This document shows positions 12,401-30,900 of a DNA stretch of 64,000 nt, piece after piece. The notes beneath the pieces were generated by a model. The model was given only the letters and a program-made list of their open reading frames with translations, was not told the origin of the DNA and did not search any database. Source of the DNA: Nematostella vectensis (lineage: Eukaryota > Cnidaria > Anthozoa > Actiniaria > Edwardsiidae); contig NC_064040.1 in assembly GCF_932526225.1 (NCBI RefSeq), forward strand, positions 4,585,681 to 4,649,680. The letters run 5' to 3'. Position 1 is the stretch's first letter. Every line of letters begins with the position of its first letter. A program made the position numbers and the translations under genes.

Positions 12401-15400
12401 GAAGATTTCTCTCCGCCAAATTAGCACCCTTCAAGTAAGTTAAAAATAATACACATATCAAACACAAAAAGTATCAATTTGAGAAACTATAATAATAAAA
12501 GAGGACCTGTGAAAATAATGTCGCTCCTTTTTAGCTTATTGTATTTAGTCAAAGGAAGGTGTTTTCGTTCAGACTTTCAGAGGTTTTGTTTTACCTTTTG
12601 TTTGAGAATTAACAAAGGCTTTACCCCTGTTGACATGTAATAACCAGATATTTATGCCATACAGAGTAGTCTGGTTATTGTATGTCAACACCTCCTTGAT
12701 GTCACCGAGATCTATAACGTCTGATTGGCTCAAACCGCGCAGATCTGCGCTGTGCAAACCCCAAATCATAGCTCGATAGCTGATTGGTTTAACCTTGAGC
12801 AGAACTGCGTACGGGGTCAGGACCCTAAGATGTTTCCACTTAATAGGTTTTTTTTCCAGTTTAGAATTGATCACTGTTTTAGGTGTATGACAACTAAACT
12901 TGTTATGTTTCATGTAGATGTCAAATCATATATTTTATATATATAAATATTTATTCTCAATACTGTTTGACAAGATATATGTTTTAAATATATTAAACAA
13001 TATATAGAATACAAATAAATAAAATTCCTCACACTTGATGGCATTGGGTTATTGACTTTAAAACAACGATAAACATTTATGGTTAGGTCATTTTAATTGG
13101 ATGTTAAGCTGATGAATGCAGACTTATTTAGTTTACACTGAGGACTAATACTATTTGAATTCCTGATGACAAAGTTGAAGATATTAAAGTTCAAGATATA
13201 GAGCTTTTTAGAGTAGGCAGTATTGTCTATGTCAATAAATTATTGATATTCAAAATGTTTACCCCCTTTCACATCTCACAAAACCACACCCCTAATCATC
13301 CATAAATTCCTCTTTTAGGCAGAATGAATATTTTGTGATTTCCCATTCACTTTAGTCCTAGTTAAGAATGTTCCAGTCTTCCAGGGTTTGTGGATGTAGA
13401 AGTTAGGGTTTCCCCCAAGCCATGACCCATATATTGCTGGATGGGTAGAGGCAGCCGGTGGCAGCAGTGGTCTGAACTCCACTGGCGACGACACACTTGC
13501 CCTAGGGGGCAGTGTCTCAGGATCAGCGCCAGCTGTAGCCCGAAATCCAACATCTTTGTCTTCATTATTTGGAGTTCTACATCTGTTTTTTAAGGGTGTC
13601 TTATTTCTCTTTTTAGCATCTCTTAAGGGAATACACTCCTCAAAATCTGAGTCTGAATCTATGGATTCGTTATCTCCCTTGACCTCGACTTCTTGGAAAC
13701 CAAGTTTCTTCAGAAGAAAGACCTGGATGTTTGTCACTCCTTCCTTGATCACATCCTCTGGGGGATCCTCAATAGGGTTCCCAGAAAGACTGATGGCGCT
13801 GAGAGAGTTTAATAACCCAAGTTCTAATGGCAAAATTTTCAGCTTGTTTCCTTGAAGGAGAAGAGTCTTAAGTCTGCCATGCTCACCAATGGAATTGGGC
13901 AAGTTTTCTAGTTGATTGTCTCTCAAGTCAAGCCATACCAAGTTTATGAGTTTCCTGAAGAATTCCTCAGGAAGAGCAGATATCTGAGATCCTTTTAGAT
14001 ACAAATACTCAAGCTGAGTTAGTTCAAGCAAACCTGTTGGAAAATTGCTCAAGTTCTGAAAACTTAAATCTAAAGAATTTAAATTTTTTGAGCTCTGAAT
14101 AAGAAAATCCACTGTTCCCTTTTCAGGAATATCTGAGGTTGCTTTGGTGCTTTCCATCTTCGTCTGTCAAAAACCCTTCAATCACTGATGTAAGTATAGC
14201 TGTTGACATGCTGTCTATTCTGTTTGGTTGCTAGGAACAAGGCCAGCTATTTGGCTGATTAATTATTAAAAGCATCAAGAAAAGATCCAATACATTGAAA
14301 AGATCCTCTAGACATTCAAACAAAACAACCTATTGATAATATTATGCCAACTAAAAGTTAATCTGGGACAAACAGGAAAGAAAAACAATAACTAATGTTA
14401 TCAATGTACAGTAACTTAGACTTTTACAACAAGGAAGGGTATGTAATTATTGAAATTATTTCAGTTTGAATTCTGAACAAAAACACTTAAATGATATAAT
14501 TCATGACTTGATTAATAATTAAAGATACACTTTCTCTAATTACTGTTTGAAAACCAGACAGAGAGTGCTTTAAAATATTATTTGCGCAAGTCATTACACA
14601 GCAAATAGTGAGGGATGTAGTTAGTGTATAGTACTGTAGAAAATTGAGCCCTGTATCAAGGTACAGCAGTACTACGGGAATCAATTTGAAATCATGTAGC
14701 ATGTGATGAAAATACTATATGCATTTGAATTGAAATGATAAAACATTTGTTTTGCAAATAATAGTGAAAAAAATAATTTACATATGGTAGTAAATAAACT
14801 TTATACAGTATAGTTTAAAAAAAGGCAAAATACCAAGTTTGAGAAGGCAACCATTTCCATCCCATTATTGATTTTTTAATTTTAGAGATATTTTCTATTA
14901 ATTTAGTAAATGAATTTTAAAAAATGTGATTCAGAGGATTATTTTGAGATCTTATCACATTATTTATCTTCCAGTATTTATAGAAAACAATAACAATGGT
15001 GTGGCTGTCATGGGCTCTTTAATTCCACTTATGTCTGTTTTATTTACACCAAGCTCTTTTGTACTGCTTTGTTTAAATAAAATATTATCATCATAACAGA
15101 CTTACCAATAGTCATCAAGAAGAAATTGTACACAAGGTAAAGTTGGTTATTATAAAACAATTTATTATTTATTTAAGAAATAAAATATTCTTTGCGCTAA
15201 ATGGTGTCATACCAGTGCACATCAGCTAGCGCACAGAAAACAGTTTAAATAACTGAAGAACTGGCTTCAAATTCCAAGCAATATTTACTTCATTGTTTGG
15301 TTGTTCATATATTTAGACTTATTTTTTCAATTTCTTTTCTACCTGGGACACATTTTTCTAAAAAAGAATAATATTTTTTAGTGTTAAAAGGTAAAAGTTC

Positions 15401-18400
15401 ATCGGAATTCGCAGGGTTGTTGACTGATGATGCACAAATTCTATGCTGCACTATCTGATGATACACAATTCTATGCTGCACTATCTTAATTATTTTATAA
15501 TGTAAAATCAAATAATCATTGTCCCATAATACTGTGAGATATAACTGTCTTTCCTACAACTTACCGCTGATCTAAAACGGACACTTTCTACTTCCCCATA
15601 CTTGGAAAAATATTTCTTTAATGCCTAAAAGAAAAAAAGAGATAGAAATTACAAGATTGAATTAGGTTTTTTTTACTAATAATAATATAACCACTAGTAA
15701 CAAGTCTGTATCATGCACTTTTATTAGCTTCTTTTTTAGTGTGAATGGGAGATTGGCAACAACACCTATACTATAACCCACTTAACCTTCTTTTTCAGTG
15801 TGATTGCCAGTTCTTTTTTAGTGTGATTGCCAGTTCTTTTTTAGTGTGATTGCCAGTTCTTTTTTAGTGTGATTGCCAGCAAGACTCATACTATAACCCA
15901 CTGGTAACAAGTATCATACACTGTCTTTACCATCTTTTATAAGTGTAAGTGGGAGATTGCCGACAAGACTTAAAGAAACCACTGGTAACAAGACGGTATC
16001 ATAAAGTATCATAACCTTCATTTTTAGTTTTAGTGGGAGATTGCCGACAAGAGTTATAACTCTGTATTAAACACTGTCATTACCTTTTATTTTTAGTGTG
16101 AGTGGGAGATTACCAACAAGACTTAGTATTCTGTAACCCACTGGTAACAAATCTGTTTCATAAATTATCATAATCTTCTTTTTAAGTGTGAGTGGGAGAT
16201 TACCAAAAAGACTTATAACCCACTGGTAATGAGTCTGTATTAAACATTGTGATTTACCTTCTTTTTAAGTGTGAGTGGGAGATTACCAACAAGACTTATA
16301 ACCCACTGGTAATAAGTCTGTATTAAACATTGTGATTTACCTTCTTTTTAAGTGTGAGTGGGAGATTACCAAAAAGACTTATAACCCACTGGTAATAAGT
16401 CTGTATTAAACATTGTGATTTACCTTCTTTTTAAGTGTGAGTGGGAGATTACCAAAAAGACTTATAACCCACTGGTAATAAGTCTGTATTAAACATTGTG
16501 ATTTACCTTCTTTTTAAGTGTGAGTGGGAGATTGCCAACAAACACTGTCCTGTCTAGTCTCTCAGGGTCTTCAGGGGTAGGGGTGGGGTTCTTCTTGTTT
16601 ATTCTATTCATTGCTGCTTCCCTGTTACTGATAAAACAATTGACTCAAAATCAGTATCAAAACAGACAGACAAAGAGTCAGGCAGGCACTATCTAATTTG
16701 TCTGATTGTCTAAGATTAATGAGGTATATCTTTATGGTTACACACAGATAAACGCTGATTGGCAAACAGAAATTCTATGACAAAAAAGGTACCATAGGTA
16801 TGATTGCACAAAAATATGGATAGACCATATAAATACATGCTAACACTCGGTTTTTTTTCACTTCTTGGTTAATATTTAAAAGATGTGCCTTTTCCCCTTG
16901 AGACAGTGTTAAAAGTTGGAAACGGCAGTCAAAGTTGATCCGCGGCATCTATGTGAGTGAATATTCTTTCCAGCATTATGGTAACAAGAGTTTATTTTCA
17001 ATAGTTAATACATGTATGTATTTACATCAAAATCAAAATATGAATAATGTATTACTGAATACTTCATTATGAGATTGTGTTTAAATATTACATCTGATAT
17101 TTTTCAAATAATAAAATGTATCTCTGTGTACAGTAAATAAAAAATAATTTACATTGCTGGTGTTTTTGTTGTGTTGGCAGATCCCTCTAGTTGCAAAAAT
17201 TGGAATTAAAACTTTGTTTAGTAAAAAAGTGCATCTGAAGTCAAAATCTCCGCTTTTTTAAGTTTGAATGTTAGCATGTATGCATATATGACTATAAAGA
17301 TGATCAATGTATGGCACTGGTTTCACCGTACTTTATTCATTGCCTTCGTTCTGTCAAAAATTGATTACAATTCGTCACATAGTCATTAAGTACAATTTGT
17401 CACATTGTCTGACATTTCCCACTTTCACTGATTACATATTGTATAAAATACTGCAAATACACTAACCTTGAAGGCTTCTCGGATAATTCTACTGGCAAAT
17501 CACCTACAAAGCAATCATCATGTCTTAGTGCAATATTTCTAAAACAAGTTTTTTTCTACAACCCTGATAGAGAAGTGTTTCAGTCAAATCACGCAACCAA
17601 TTAGTATAAGCAGAAGCATTGCCTGCAGGCCGGCACCCAGGATTGGCTGAGGGGGGATGCGGAGTCATAGGTCTCATAAGGAAAAAACATAGTATTTGAA
17701 GATTACATAATAAGAAATGACCCACTTTTTGGCCGCCAAGGGGAGGTGTGTGCGCACCTACCTGTGTTTGGGCCTTGTCTGGTCATTTGCAAGTTTTGGG
17801 TTTTCAAATCAGGCACTTTTGGCTACTGATAGGCTTAAGCTTAGAAACTCCCGGTATTGTGCATACTAAACCACATTCTTATTTTCAACAGTGCTGTCTG
17901 TACATAGGTGCATACTTAAGGGGTTCCCCCCCCGCCCCTCCCCTGGCTACAAAAATTAGTCATTTGATAATGAAGACTTCTCACTCCTTTAAACAAATCA
18001 TGAGGATGCACCTGATACTACAATGGAACATATGCAAGCACAGGCCCGTAGCCAGGGGGGTCAAGGGGTTCCGAAGAACCACCCCACTCGACCGGAAGGC
18101 AGCTCTTATGAAGGAAAATTAAGTACCACTGTGAGCTAGGGCAAGATACCTAAGAGAAAAAGGTCTGTCTGCTAAATGGGTAAACGAACCCCCCCCCCCC
18201 CCCCCCGCTCAAAATCCCAGCTACAGGCCTAAAACATATGCAAACATGCGGTACATACTACCTGTTTCATTTTTAGAATCAATGTCATCATCTTTTCTTC
18301 TCTTTGCCGTTTTATTTTGAGAATCAGCATCTCTTTTGATCTCATCTGTGGTCTCCTTTATTTTCTATTTTTAAAAAAGACTTAGTAAGTTAAAGATGCA

Positions 18401-18713
18401 GGGCCTTCTGCAAATCAGCTGTAATACATTGCCATCAGACCATCAAAAATATATCACTGGGTTATATACAAAGCATCTTTAGCAAATAAGAAGCGATCAC
18501 ATGGTAATAGAAGTACTCTTTCTACGAGAGACTTCTCACCTTTTGCGTCGGGGCGACTTTCATAAACACCGGTTTCTGAGCCTGAACGACGCTAAATAGA
18601 CTCGATAAATTGCTGGTTTCGTCAGCTTTCTTCTTTTTACTCTTCTTCTCAGTTGATAACACTTGAGAAATCTCGCCAACAGCAAAGGCAGCGAGTTCAG
18701 ATGCGGCCGCCAT
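3442..18713 (-). CDS. RBM34: RBM34, nucleolar-type RNA-binding protein with two RRMs
   Basis: Eleven coding exons: 18713-18540, 18364-18262, 17503-17467, 16621-16507, 15624-15565, 7107-7064, 6793-6652, 6507-6462, 6182-6064, 5521-5425 and 3734-3442. Total 1230 nt, 409 aa, every junction GT-AG and in frame; human RBM34 is about 430 aa. The N-terminus is Lys-rich (KKSKKKK). RRM1 starts with RTVFVGNLPL (RNP2) and has LNGYVVY as its RNP1-like strand. RRM2 has SVFIGNLPF and GKGFGYVLF (RNP1). The last exon is a basic Lys/Arg/Gln tail, as expected for a nucleolar protein. The ATG (18711-18713) follows a short 5' leader shared with the GALNT2 divergent promoter. The intron 15564-7108 is very large and carries an LRRC27-like gene and a foldback transposon. 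Exon 4 ends in a tandem array that copies its donor. Family identity is clear. Confidence 0.92.
4379..5047. mobile_element. MITE with long terminal inverted repeats
   Basis: About 670 bp non-coding element in the last RBM34 intron. The left arm, starting near ACAGTAACACCTAACAATAC at 4379, is repeated inverted at the right end, finishing GTGTTACACTGT. Homology runs through motifs such as CTGACCTGTCAAACTTCGCG and then CCTACAAAGATCCATCCCCG (about 4487-4515 against 4879-4910), giving arms of about 130 nt with one indel. The target duplication is not clear. Confidence 0.8.
9361..12118. repeat. Inner foldback nested in the large element
   Basis: Arms 9361-9935 and 11551-12118 (about 570 bp) are inverted copies beginning GAACGAATAAAAGCCAATC and ending in ATTCGTTCTC. 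Part of the right arm (around 11480-11560) is duplicated again at 11760-11850. It suggests one foldback inserted into, or amplified inside, another. Confidence 0.75.
10490..10905. mobile_element. MITE built from degenerate TCTCGGA-type stutters
   Basis: Short inverted ends, AGGGGTAACGATGGG on the left and a degenerate complement ending CATCGCTACCCCT on the right, bound about 416 bp. The interior is rich in TCTCG motifs (TCTCGGA, TCTCGCA, TCTCGAG) on the plus strand, densest near each end. There is no coding capacity. It sits in the spacer of the inner foldback. Confidence 0.6.
13315..14157 (-). CDS. LRRC27: LRRC27-like leucine-rich-repeat protein, nested in an RBM34 intron
   Basis: Intronless 280-aa ORF starting at an ATG (14157-14155), with a possible 3' splice site (TTTTTGACAG) just upstream, so a 5' UTR exon may exist. 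Residues about 20-145 hold four to five leucine-rich repeats, for example LVWLDLRDNQLENLPNSIG and LKTLLLQGNKLKILPLELG. These align well with the LRR block of human LRRC27 (LTWLDLRYN..., LKTLLLERN...). An acidic stretch with many Ser and Asp residues and a low-complexity tail follow. The protein is about half the human length and lacks its long coiled coil, so it is a short paralogue or a truncated copy. It lies on the same strand as RBM34, inside the intron after RBM34 exon 5. Confidence 0.75.
   Translation of the reverse strand: MESTKATSDIPEKGTVDFLIQSSKNLNSLDLSFQNLSNFPTGLLELTQLEYLYLKGSQISALPEEFFRKLINLVWLDLRDNQLENLPNSIGEHGRLKTLLLQGNKLKILPLELGLLNSLSAISLSGNPIEDPPEDVIKEGVTNIQVFLLKKLGFQEVEVKGDNESIDSDSDFEECIPLRDAKKRNKTPLKNRCRTPNNEDKDVGFRATAGADPETLPPRASVSSPVEFRPLLPPAASTHPAIYGSWLGGNPNFYIHKPWKTGTFLTRTKVNGKSQNIHSA
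15740..16535. repeat. 83-bp tandem array copying the RBM34 exon-4 donor
   Basis: Units spaced exactly 83 bp (anchors at 16256, 16339, 16422, 16505) carry the last ~30 nt of RBM34 exon 4 (minus strand, encoding NLPLTLKKK) and its GTAAAT donor, plus intron. More degenerate copies extend back to about 15740, the earliest being short repeats of TTCTTTTTTAGTGTGATTGCCAG type. The first unit, at 16505, is the true exon end. Splicing to a downstream copy would read into a stop within about five codons. Confidence 0.9.
17626..17757. repeat. Interspersed repeat, second copy at the right edge of the window
   Basis: A block with GGCTGAGGGGGGATGCG, GTCATAGGT and AAATGACCCACTTTTTGGCC matches 63862-64000 in the same orientation with modest divergence. 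Probably a low-copy MITE or part of one; no coding capacity. Confidence 0.65.
18041..18230. mobile_element. Short MITE, CAGGCCCGTAG ends
   Basis: About 190 bp between CAGGCCCGTAGCCAGGGGGG and the inverted CTACAGGCCT, in an RBM34 intron, with a poly-C run near its right end. A similar left end (CAGGCCCGTACCCAGGGGGG) occurs at about 38629, between the ShKT-CAP and PAP genes, without a clear right end. Confidence 0.6.
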
Positions 18714-19232
18714 GTTGGATGCGGCGTGTTGGGGCAAGCACAGTGTGATACTATCACGGAATCGTCCCACAGGTAGCCCAAAAAACATAGATTTTCTCAT
18801 TTCTTCGCCTCGTTATATACCCCGCTATACCCCCGCTATACCCCCGTTTTTTATCTTTTATTTATCATTTGTCTGTGTTTCTCACTATCCTTACTCCTAA
18901 ATTCATCATATGGATCATACATCTTTTTCCACAGATAAATGTGATTGTTTTCACGGTTCTTTTATTAGTATTTTTACAATTACATAGAATACCAAATAAT
19001 AAACAAACTACTGTTATAACTACCCACTTTTATCTGTTTATAAGTTCAGCATCTCTATCGCTTTCTTCTTTTAGTATTTCCATATCCCGTAATTTTCCCG
19101 CGGGCTTCGGGTGCCTGGTTACCCAGCTATCCTTCTTTTACACGTTGGCACCGGCGTTCGCCAAGGAGAACTATGGTTCCTCTTCCGAGAAAATAACATC
19201 TACGGGTCAAAACCTCCTCTAGACTAGCTACC
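18714..19232. promoter_or_regulatory. Divergent promoter region between RBM34 and GALNT2
   Basis: The two start codons are only 519 bp apart and point away from each other, so promoter elements are probably shared. Visible elements are three repeats of CTATACCCCC (about 18815-18846) and TTTTCCCGCGGG at 19093-19104, which fits an E2F-type site. No convincing TATA box is placed for either gene. Confidence 0.55.
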
Positions 19233-25952
<6,720 letters not shown>

Positions 25953-26634
25953 CCTTCTCTCAGCACTGGGCCTTCGAGGTCAATCTATAGGTTTCTCTCA
26001 GCACTGGGCCTTCGAGGTCAATCTATAGGTTTCTCTCAGCACTGGGCCTTCGAGGTCAATCTATAGGTTTCTCTCAGCACTGGGCCTTCGAGGTCAATCT
26101 ATAGGTTTCTCTCAGCACTGGGCCTTCGAAGTCAATCTATAGGCTTCTCTCAGCACTGGGCCTTCGAAGTCAATCTATAGGCTTCTCTCAGCACTGGGCC
26201 TTCGAAGTCAATCTATAGGCTTCTCTCAGCACTGGGCCTTCGAAGTCAATCTATAGCCTTCTCTCAGCACTGGGCTTTCGAGGTCAATCTATAGGTTTCT
26301 GTCAGCACTGGGCCTTCGAAGTCAATCTATAGCCTTCTCTCAGCACTGGGCTTTCGAGGTCAATCTATAGGCTTCTCTCAGCACTGTGCCTTCGAAGTCA
26401 ATCTATAGCCTTCTCTCAGCACTGGGCTTTCGAGGTCAATCTATAGGTTTCTGTCAGCACTAGGCCTTCGAGGTCAATCTATAGGTTTCTCTCAGCACTG
26501 GGCCTTCGAGGTCAATCTATAGCCTTCTCTCAGCACTGGGCCTTCGAGGTCAATCTATAGGTTTCTCTCAGCACTGGGCCTTCGAGGGCAATCTAAAGGC
26601 TTCGCTTAGGACTAGACTTTCGAAGTCAATTTAT

Positions 26635-27911
26635 AGGACATTTTTTATCTTGTATAAATATTTTACAACGACACTGAATTTACAGTACACCAGCGATTCA
26701 TAGGAAACTATGGCACTGGCTGGGTATCTGAAAATATCAGAAGTATTCAAAGTGCAGGGTACTTGAATATCATAAAAAAGAAATACATAGCAGTGGTTCA
26801 GGTCCAGCTATTAATCAAGAAAAAAGTTACAAAGTTATTTTGCAAGACAAATAATGAAAAAAAAAACATGAATTTGAAGTAAGTTTAGTCTCTCCTGTGT
26901 TTTCAATATGAAAAACAAAATTGCTGTAATGTTGAAGATCAACGTCCTCTTTGCAGCAAGAAAGTCAATTCTTTCTTCTGCACCAATTTTTGTGTGTGTC
27001 AAGAGCAAAGAGCATAGACTCGAAGCATTCGCCGCTGTGTCAAGCGTTTCACTTCTCTTCTAAACGCTCAACACAGCGGCGAATGCTTGGAATCTACAAA
27101 GAGCAATGATGCATCCAGTCGCGGGGGCTAGCATGAACTCATGCTTGCTCAAGGCCGACACATTTGTACAATGCTTTGTATATCAGGTCAAATATATATA
27201 TTTTTATCCCTAGTACGTGCATAATTTGTAATTGCTATTTGTCATAATAGTTTTGTAATTCGATGGATAAAGTCAGCTAGCTTTAATATAAATCTGAATA
27301 GATTAATTTATTAAATCCTTTAAATCCTTTCAAAACTCTATAGTTATTAATTCGGTAGCGCTCCTTTCACTCATCCATCCCCAAGGCCAGTTCGTTCCCG
27401 GGTCTTCTGGGTAATCTAAGTTACCCGACGCCATATTGGAAATTACCCAGGCGACCCTCTGGGCAAGGTTGCCCCATATGTCAAGGCTTCGCCCGTATTG
27501 GCAACACCACACGGACATTTATCGGTAAATCATCTTTAATTAAAGAGAAGTTTACATAATTTATTTTGTATTCATCAAAATGTTGGTCAGCTAGTTGATA
27601 ATTGTTATGGTTTCGTTCCTGTACTCCTTATGAATCTGCTCATCCTATGGGTCGTTGTTTCTTGCTTCGCGCGATGACGTCTTGTCGGCTCACGGTCTGA
27701 AATGTAACGAGGTGATTTTATCAGATTGACGGTAATTTTGGTATACACGACTCTGATTCATAAACAAAATTGTGATCGCTCTGAGGTAGCGTCCAGAATG
27801 CACACGCGATTGCACACAAATAGGGTTTTCTCGTCGCGCACTTGTGTAATGCTTTGTGTTATTTGGGGAGTTTCGGTTCTCTCGTCGTGCACGAATAACA
27901 TGTAAAAGTAC
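26635..27911. other. Interval between the convergent GALNT2 and ShKT-CAP genes
   Basis: GALNT2 3' UTR, then the 3' flank of the minus-strand ShKT-CAP gene. The only structured item I see is the hairpin at 27023-27088. I could not place poly(A) signals with confidence. Confidence 0.5.
27023..27088. other. Near-perfect stem-loop
   Basis: AAGCATTCGCCGCTGTGT, two mismatched bases, then AGCGTTT pairs with its complement across a 12-nt loop (CACTTCTCTTCT), giving a 27-bp stem. Pairing weakens but continues for about 13 more positions on each side. The shape would fit a miRNA precursor or a very small foldback repeat; expression is unknown. Confidence 0.6.
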
Positions 27912-30900
27912 TCACAAAAGCGGACAGTTGACGTTGGCTGCCACCTGGCCAGGGATATTACCCCGTGGTGCAAAGCGCGCAACCACGTAATCCCCGGATA
28001 TAGCTATCCCGACATCCTTTGTGTTCTTCCACATCAGCTGGACGAAGTCTGCGATGCTGTAGTCTCCATGGTAAGGAGGCCTGGAACAATAGCCGCGCTT
28101 GGCGTACTTGTCAATTTGGAAATACCTGAAGAGATACGAGGGCAGCCATCAGGGAGAGAAGCCATATTGAGTGTGATTATACTTAGTGAAAAAAAGACAG
28201 AGGGGAGATATGAAGGTTGCTATTCCTATACGCGGATAGATTGAATGCAGATGCCATTTGCGTTGAGGACACTGGCGATGGGCTAAAGAAAAAGTATTGC
28301 AATGACCAAAGTGTGATTCAATTGATACACTCATCATATTGCTTAAAAGGTGACTGTTGAGCCGACGGAGCCGGCCCTGTATCCACCACTGTGGTAGTGG
28401 AACAGAACTATAATAGAGACCCTATATCCTCTGGCGCCATCAAATTGGTTGCTAGGAAGTGTGGAGATGTACTTAGGTTCCAATGAACCGTGATGTTCTG
28501 CACTTAAGGAGAGAAGGAGCAAGAAAGAGTGATAAATAGTTTATCATTCCAACCCTTTACCAGCTATCCACAGCCGCGACACAAAGATATTTACGACTCT
28601 TGCTTGTGTTGAAATACCGACTTTCCCCCATGTTTTTGTTGTTGGGATCAGCGAACAATTTGCGAGTTGCGTGCAAGTGTTGCACCCATGTCTCGGCGGC
28701 TTGTTGCAGACCCAGGTCCCACTTGAGGGGAGGCATTCCATGAATGGAACGGTACGCATTAACGCGCTTGAGGCAGTCGTCAGCGAACGGAACTGTCAAT
28801 CAATCAAAATTTGGTTGGGTTCCGTCTAATGCCTAGTGCACACTAGCGACATATCGACATAAAGACATGGGCGCGCGCACTTTTATCTTCGACATAACGA
28901 TATAAGATAAAAAAAACATGTTTTTTCTTTTATGTCATTATGTCCATGTCGTTATGTCGGGCTAGTTAGTGCGCGCGCCCATGTCGTTATGTTGCTTGTT
29001 TGCACTAGGCATTAGACAAAATGTCAATTAAACGAACGCATATCTTTCCGTTAACCCATCTAAGGAGTTATTTTGTTGAGGATGCAAATTCTAAATGAAA
29101 GACAGGTAGGAACGTAAGTGCGCGAACGGTCTGCCAAAATAATGTACTGATATTTTATCTTCTTTTTAACAGCTTAATAAAGCATTGGTGCTCTTACATA
29201 TATTTGACGCTCTTATTCATTCCAATTGCGGCTACCCTGAGTGAGCGTGCCAGTTGGTCATAATAGTGTACCTTCAGTCGGCTTTGGAGTGGTCACTTTG
29301 GGAAGGGTGGTTGTTTCTGGAGGGGTGGCCGTTTCTGGAGGACTGGTTGTCTCGGGTAGATTGGTTGTTTCGGGAAGACTGGTTGTTTCGGGTAAATTGG
29401 TTGTTTCGGGAAGACTGGTTGTCTCGGGAAGACTGGTTGTTTCGGGAAGACTGGTTGTCTCGGGAAGACCGGTTGTTTCGGGAAGACTGGTTGTCTTGGG
29501 AAGACTGGTTGTTTCGGGAAGTTTCGTCGGGGCTGGAGCTGAAGGATCTGTGACACACAAAAAAAAACAATATAGGCATGGTCTTTTATCATAATACAGA
29601 AGAATGGATCAGTTCACCTCCTTAGACGCTCGCAGAAACATAAGAATACTCACTGCAGTACCGGCATGTAGAAGGGCAAAATGTCTTCATTTGAAACCGC
29701 ACCTTGGGGTCGAGAGAGTCGCACATTTTATGTTGAACGTACACGGCACACTTCAAGTTATCCTTGCACTCTGCCAACATCAACACGACAGCAACGGGTT
29801 ATCTTTTTACAATGTCAACAGAAACATCAAAAGCAATAACAACTGGTAATAACAACTATAGCGAGGAGCTTTACACGAAATAACAACAATACCAGCAGCA
29901 AGGGCAAATAGCAACGTCAACAACATCGATACACACTGTCGCGTTATGGCTAAATTCAGCACAGAAAGCGCAAAATAAATGCGCCTACGATGTCATGATC
30001 ACGATAAAGAACTAATAGAATCGAGCTGTTATTACATAACTCTTACCTTCAGGCTTTGGCTGTTTGCCTGTTCAACAAAAAAAAGTGTTTTAACATATAT
30101 CACATATATCGATGCATAGGTTAAGAAGATGAATGGCACCACGTGTCAGCGTATAGGACCGCAGGTAGCCCAGGCAATGGTTTTGCAGCTTGATCGTAGC
30201 TTGGAATCGTGTTCTTAGTAGAGGTAACACGAGTGGATTGAAGAAGCGATTTTTTTGTGAAATTTTGCCAATAAAATTGCCTTAAAACTTAGGACATGTC
30301 TTGCTGTCAAATGTATGTCTAATAACGATTTGGGGGTGGTTTTCTTCGCGAAATATATACAGCTTCACTCACCCTTACTAGGACATGTTTAAAGCATGTT
30401 CTAGGTTTTAAGGCAATTTATTGCCAACATTTCACCAAAAAATCGCTACTTCAATCCACTCGTTTTACCTACTAAGAACACGATTCCAAGCTGCAAAACC
30501 ATTGCCTGGGCTACCTGTGGTAGGAGCAGCCGTCAGCTAAAGCGGGCTCGATTCCCGGTCGTGACATGGGCAGAATCTTCTTGTTTTTCGACCCTGAATT
30601 TGACTGAACGTGCTTACTAGAAGCTTCTGTTCCCAAATCCCAACATCAATATTCTTATAAGTACTAGAGTTTTAAATGTAAAGCGCCAAGAAACTATATA
30701 TTGGGCGCAAACACTTAAGTTTTTTCTACATTTCTATGCCTGTAAATGGACACGAGAGGTATTTATATTGCGGTCTGCGGTTCTTGCAAACGTCATACTC
30801 GGTCTCATTAACCATTTTCATGTACACGTGCATAACCCTATGCGACCGTGATAGTTTCATGTCAGCGGTACTTACACAGATCACATGTGACCTCGCAGAC

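Larger units (their letters stand above)
7370..12878. mobile_element. Large composite foldback DNA transposon with TTAG target duplication
   Basis: A 5509-bp element in the long RBM34 intron. The outer arms (7370-7836 and 12413-12878, about 467 bp) are near-perfect inverted copies beginning AACAGTGATCAATTCTAAAC. TTAG flanks both ends (7366-7369 and 12879-12882), so the whole unit probably moved together. No transposase is visible, so it is non-autonomous. It contains an inner foldback (9361 to 12118), four imperfect copies of an approximately 110-200 bp block around 8128, 8505, 8885 and 9185, and a smaller MITE at 10490-10905. The segments 10196-10440 and 12218-12404 are direct copies. Open frames in it are short and repeated with the arms; I do not call genes. 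Confidence 0.85.

Noticed and set aside
28360-28492. Possible extra CAP-gene exon (minus, with a TGCAG acceptor and an open stretch)
   Set aside because: The flanking exons 28792-28561 and 28125-27912 join in frame across a Trp codon (TG|G) and match the CAP fold without it; the stretch has a stop before any donor.
30520-30570. tRNA-like B box (GGCTCGATTCC)
   Set aside because: No acceptor stem or convincing A box; at most a decayed tRNA-derived SINE.
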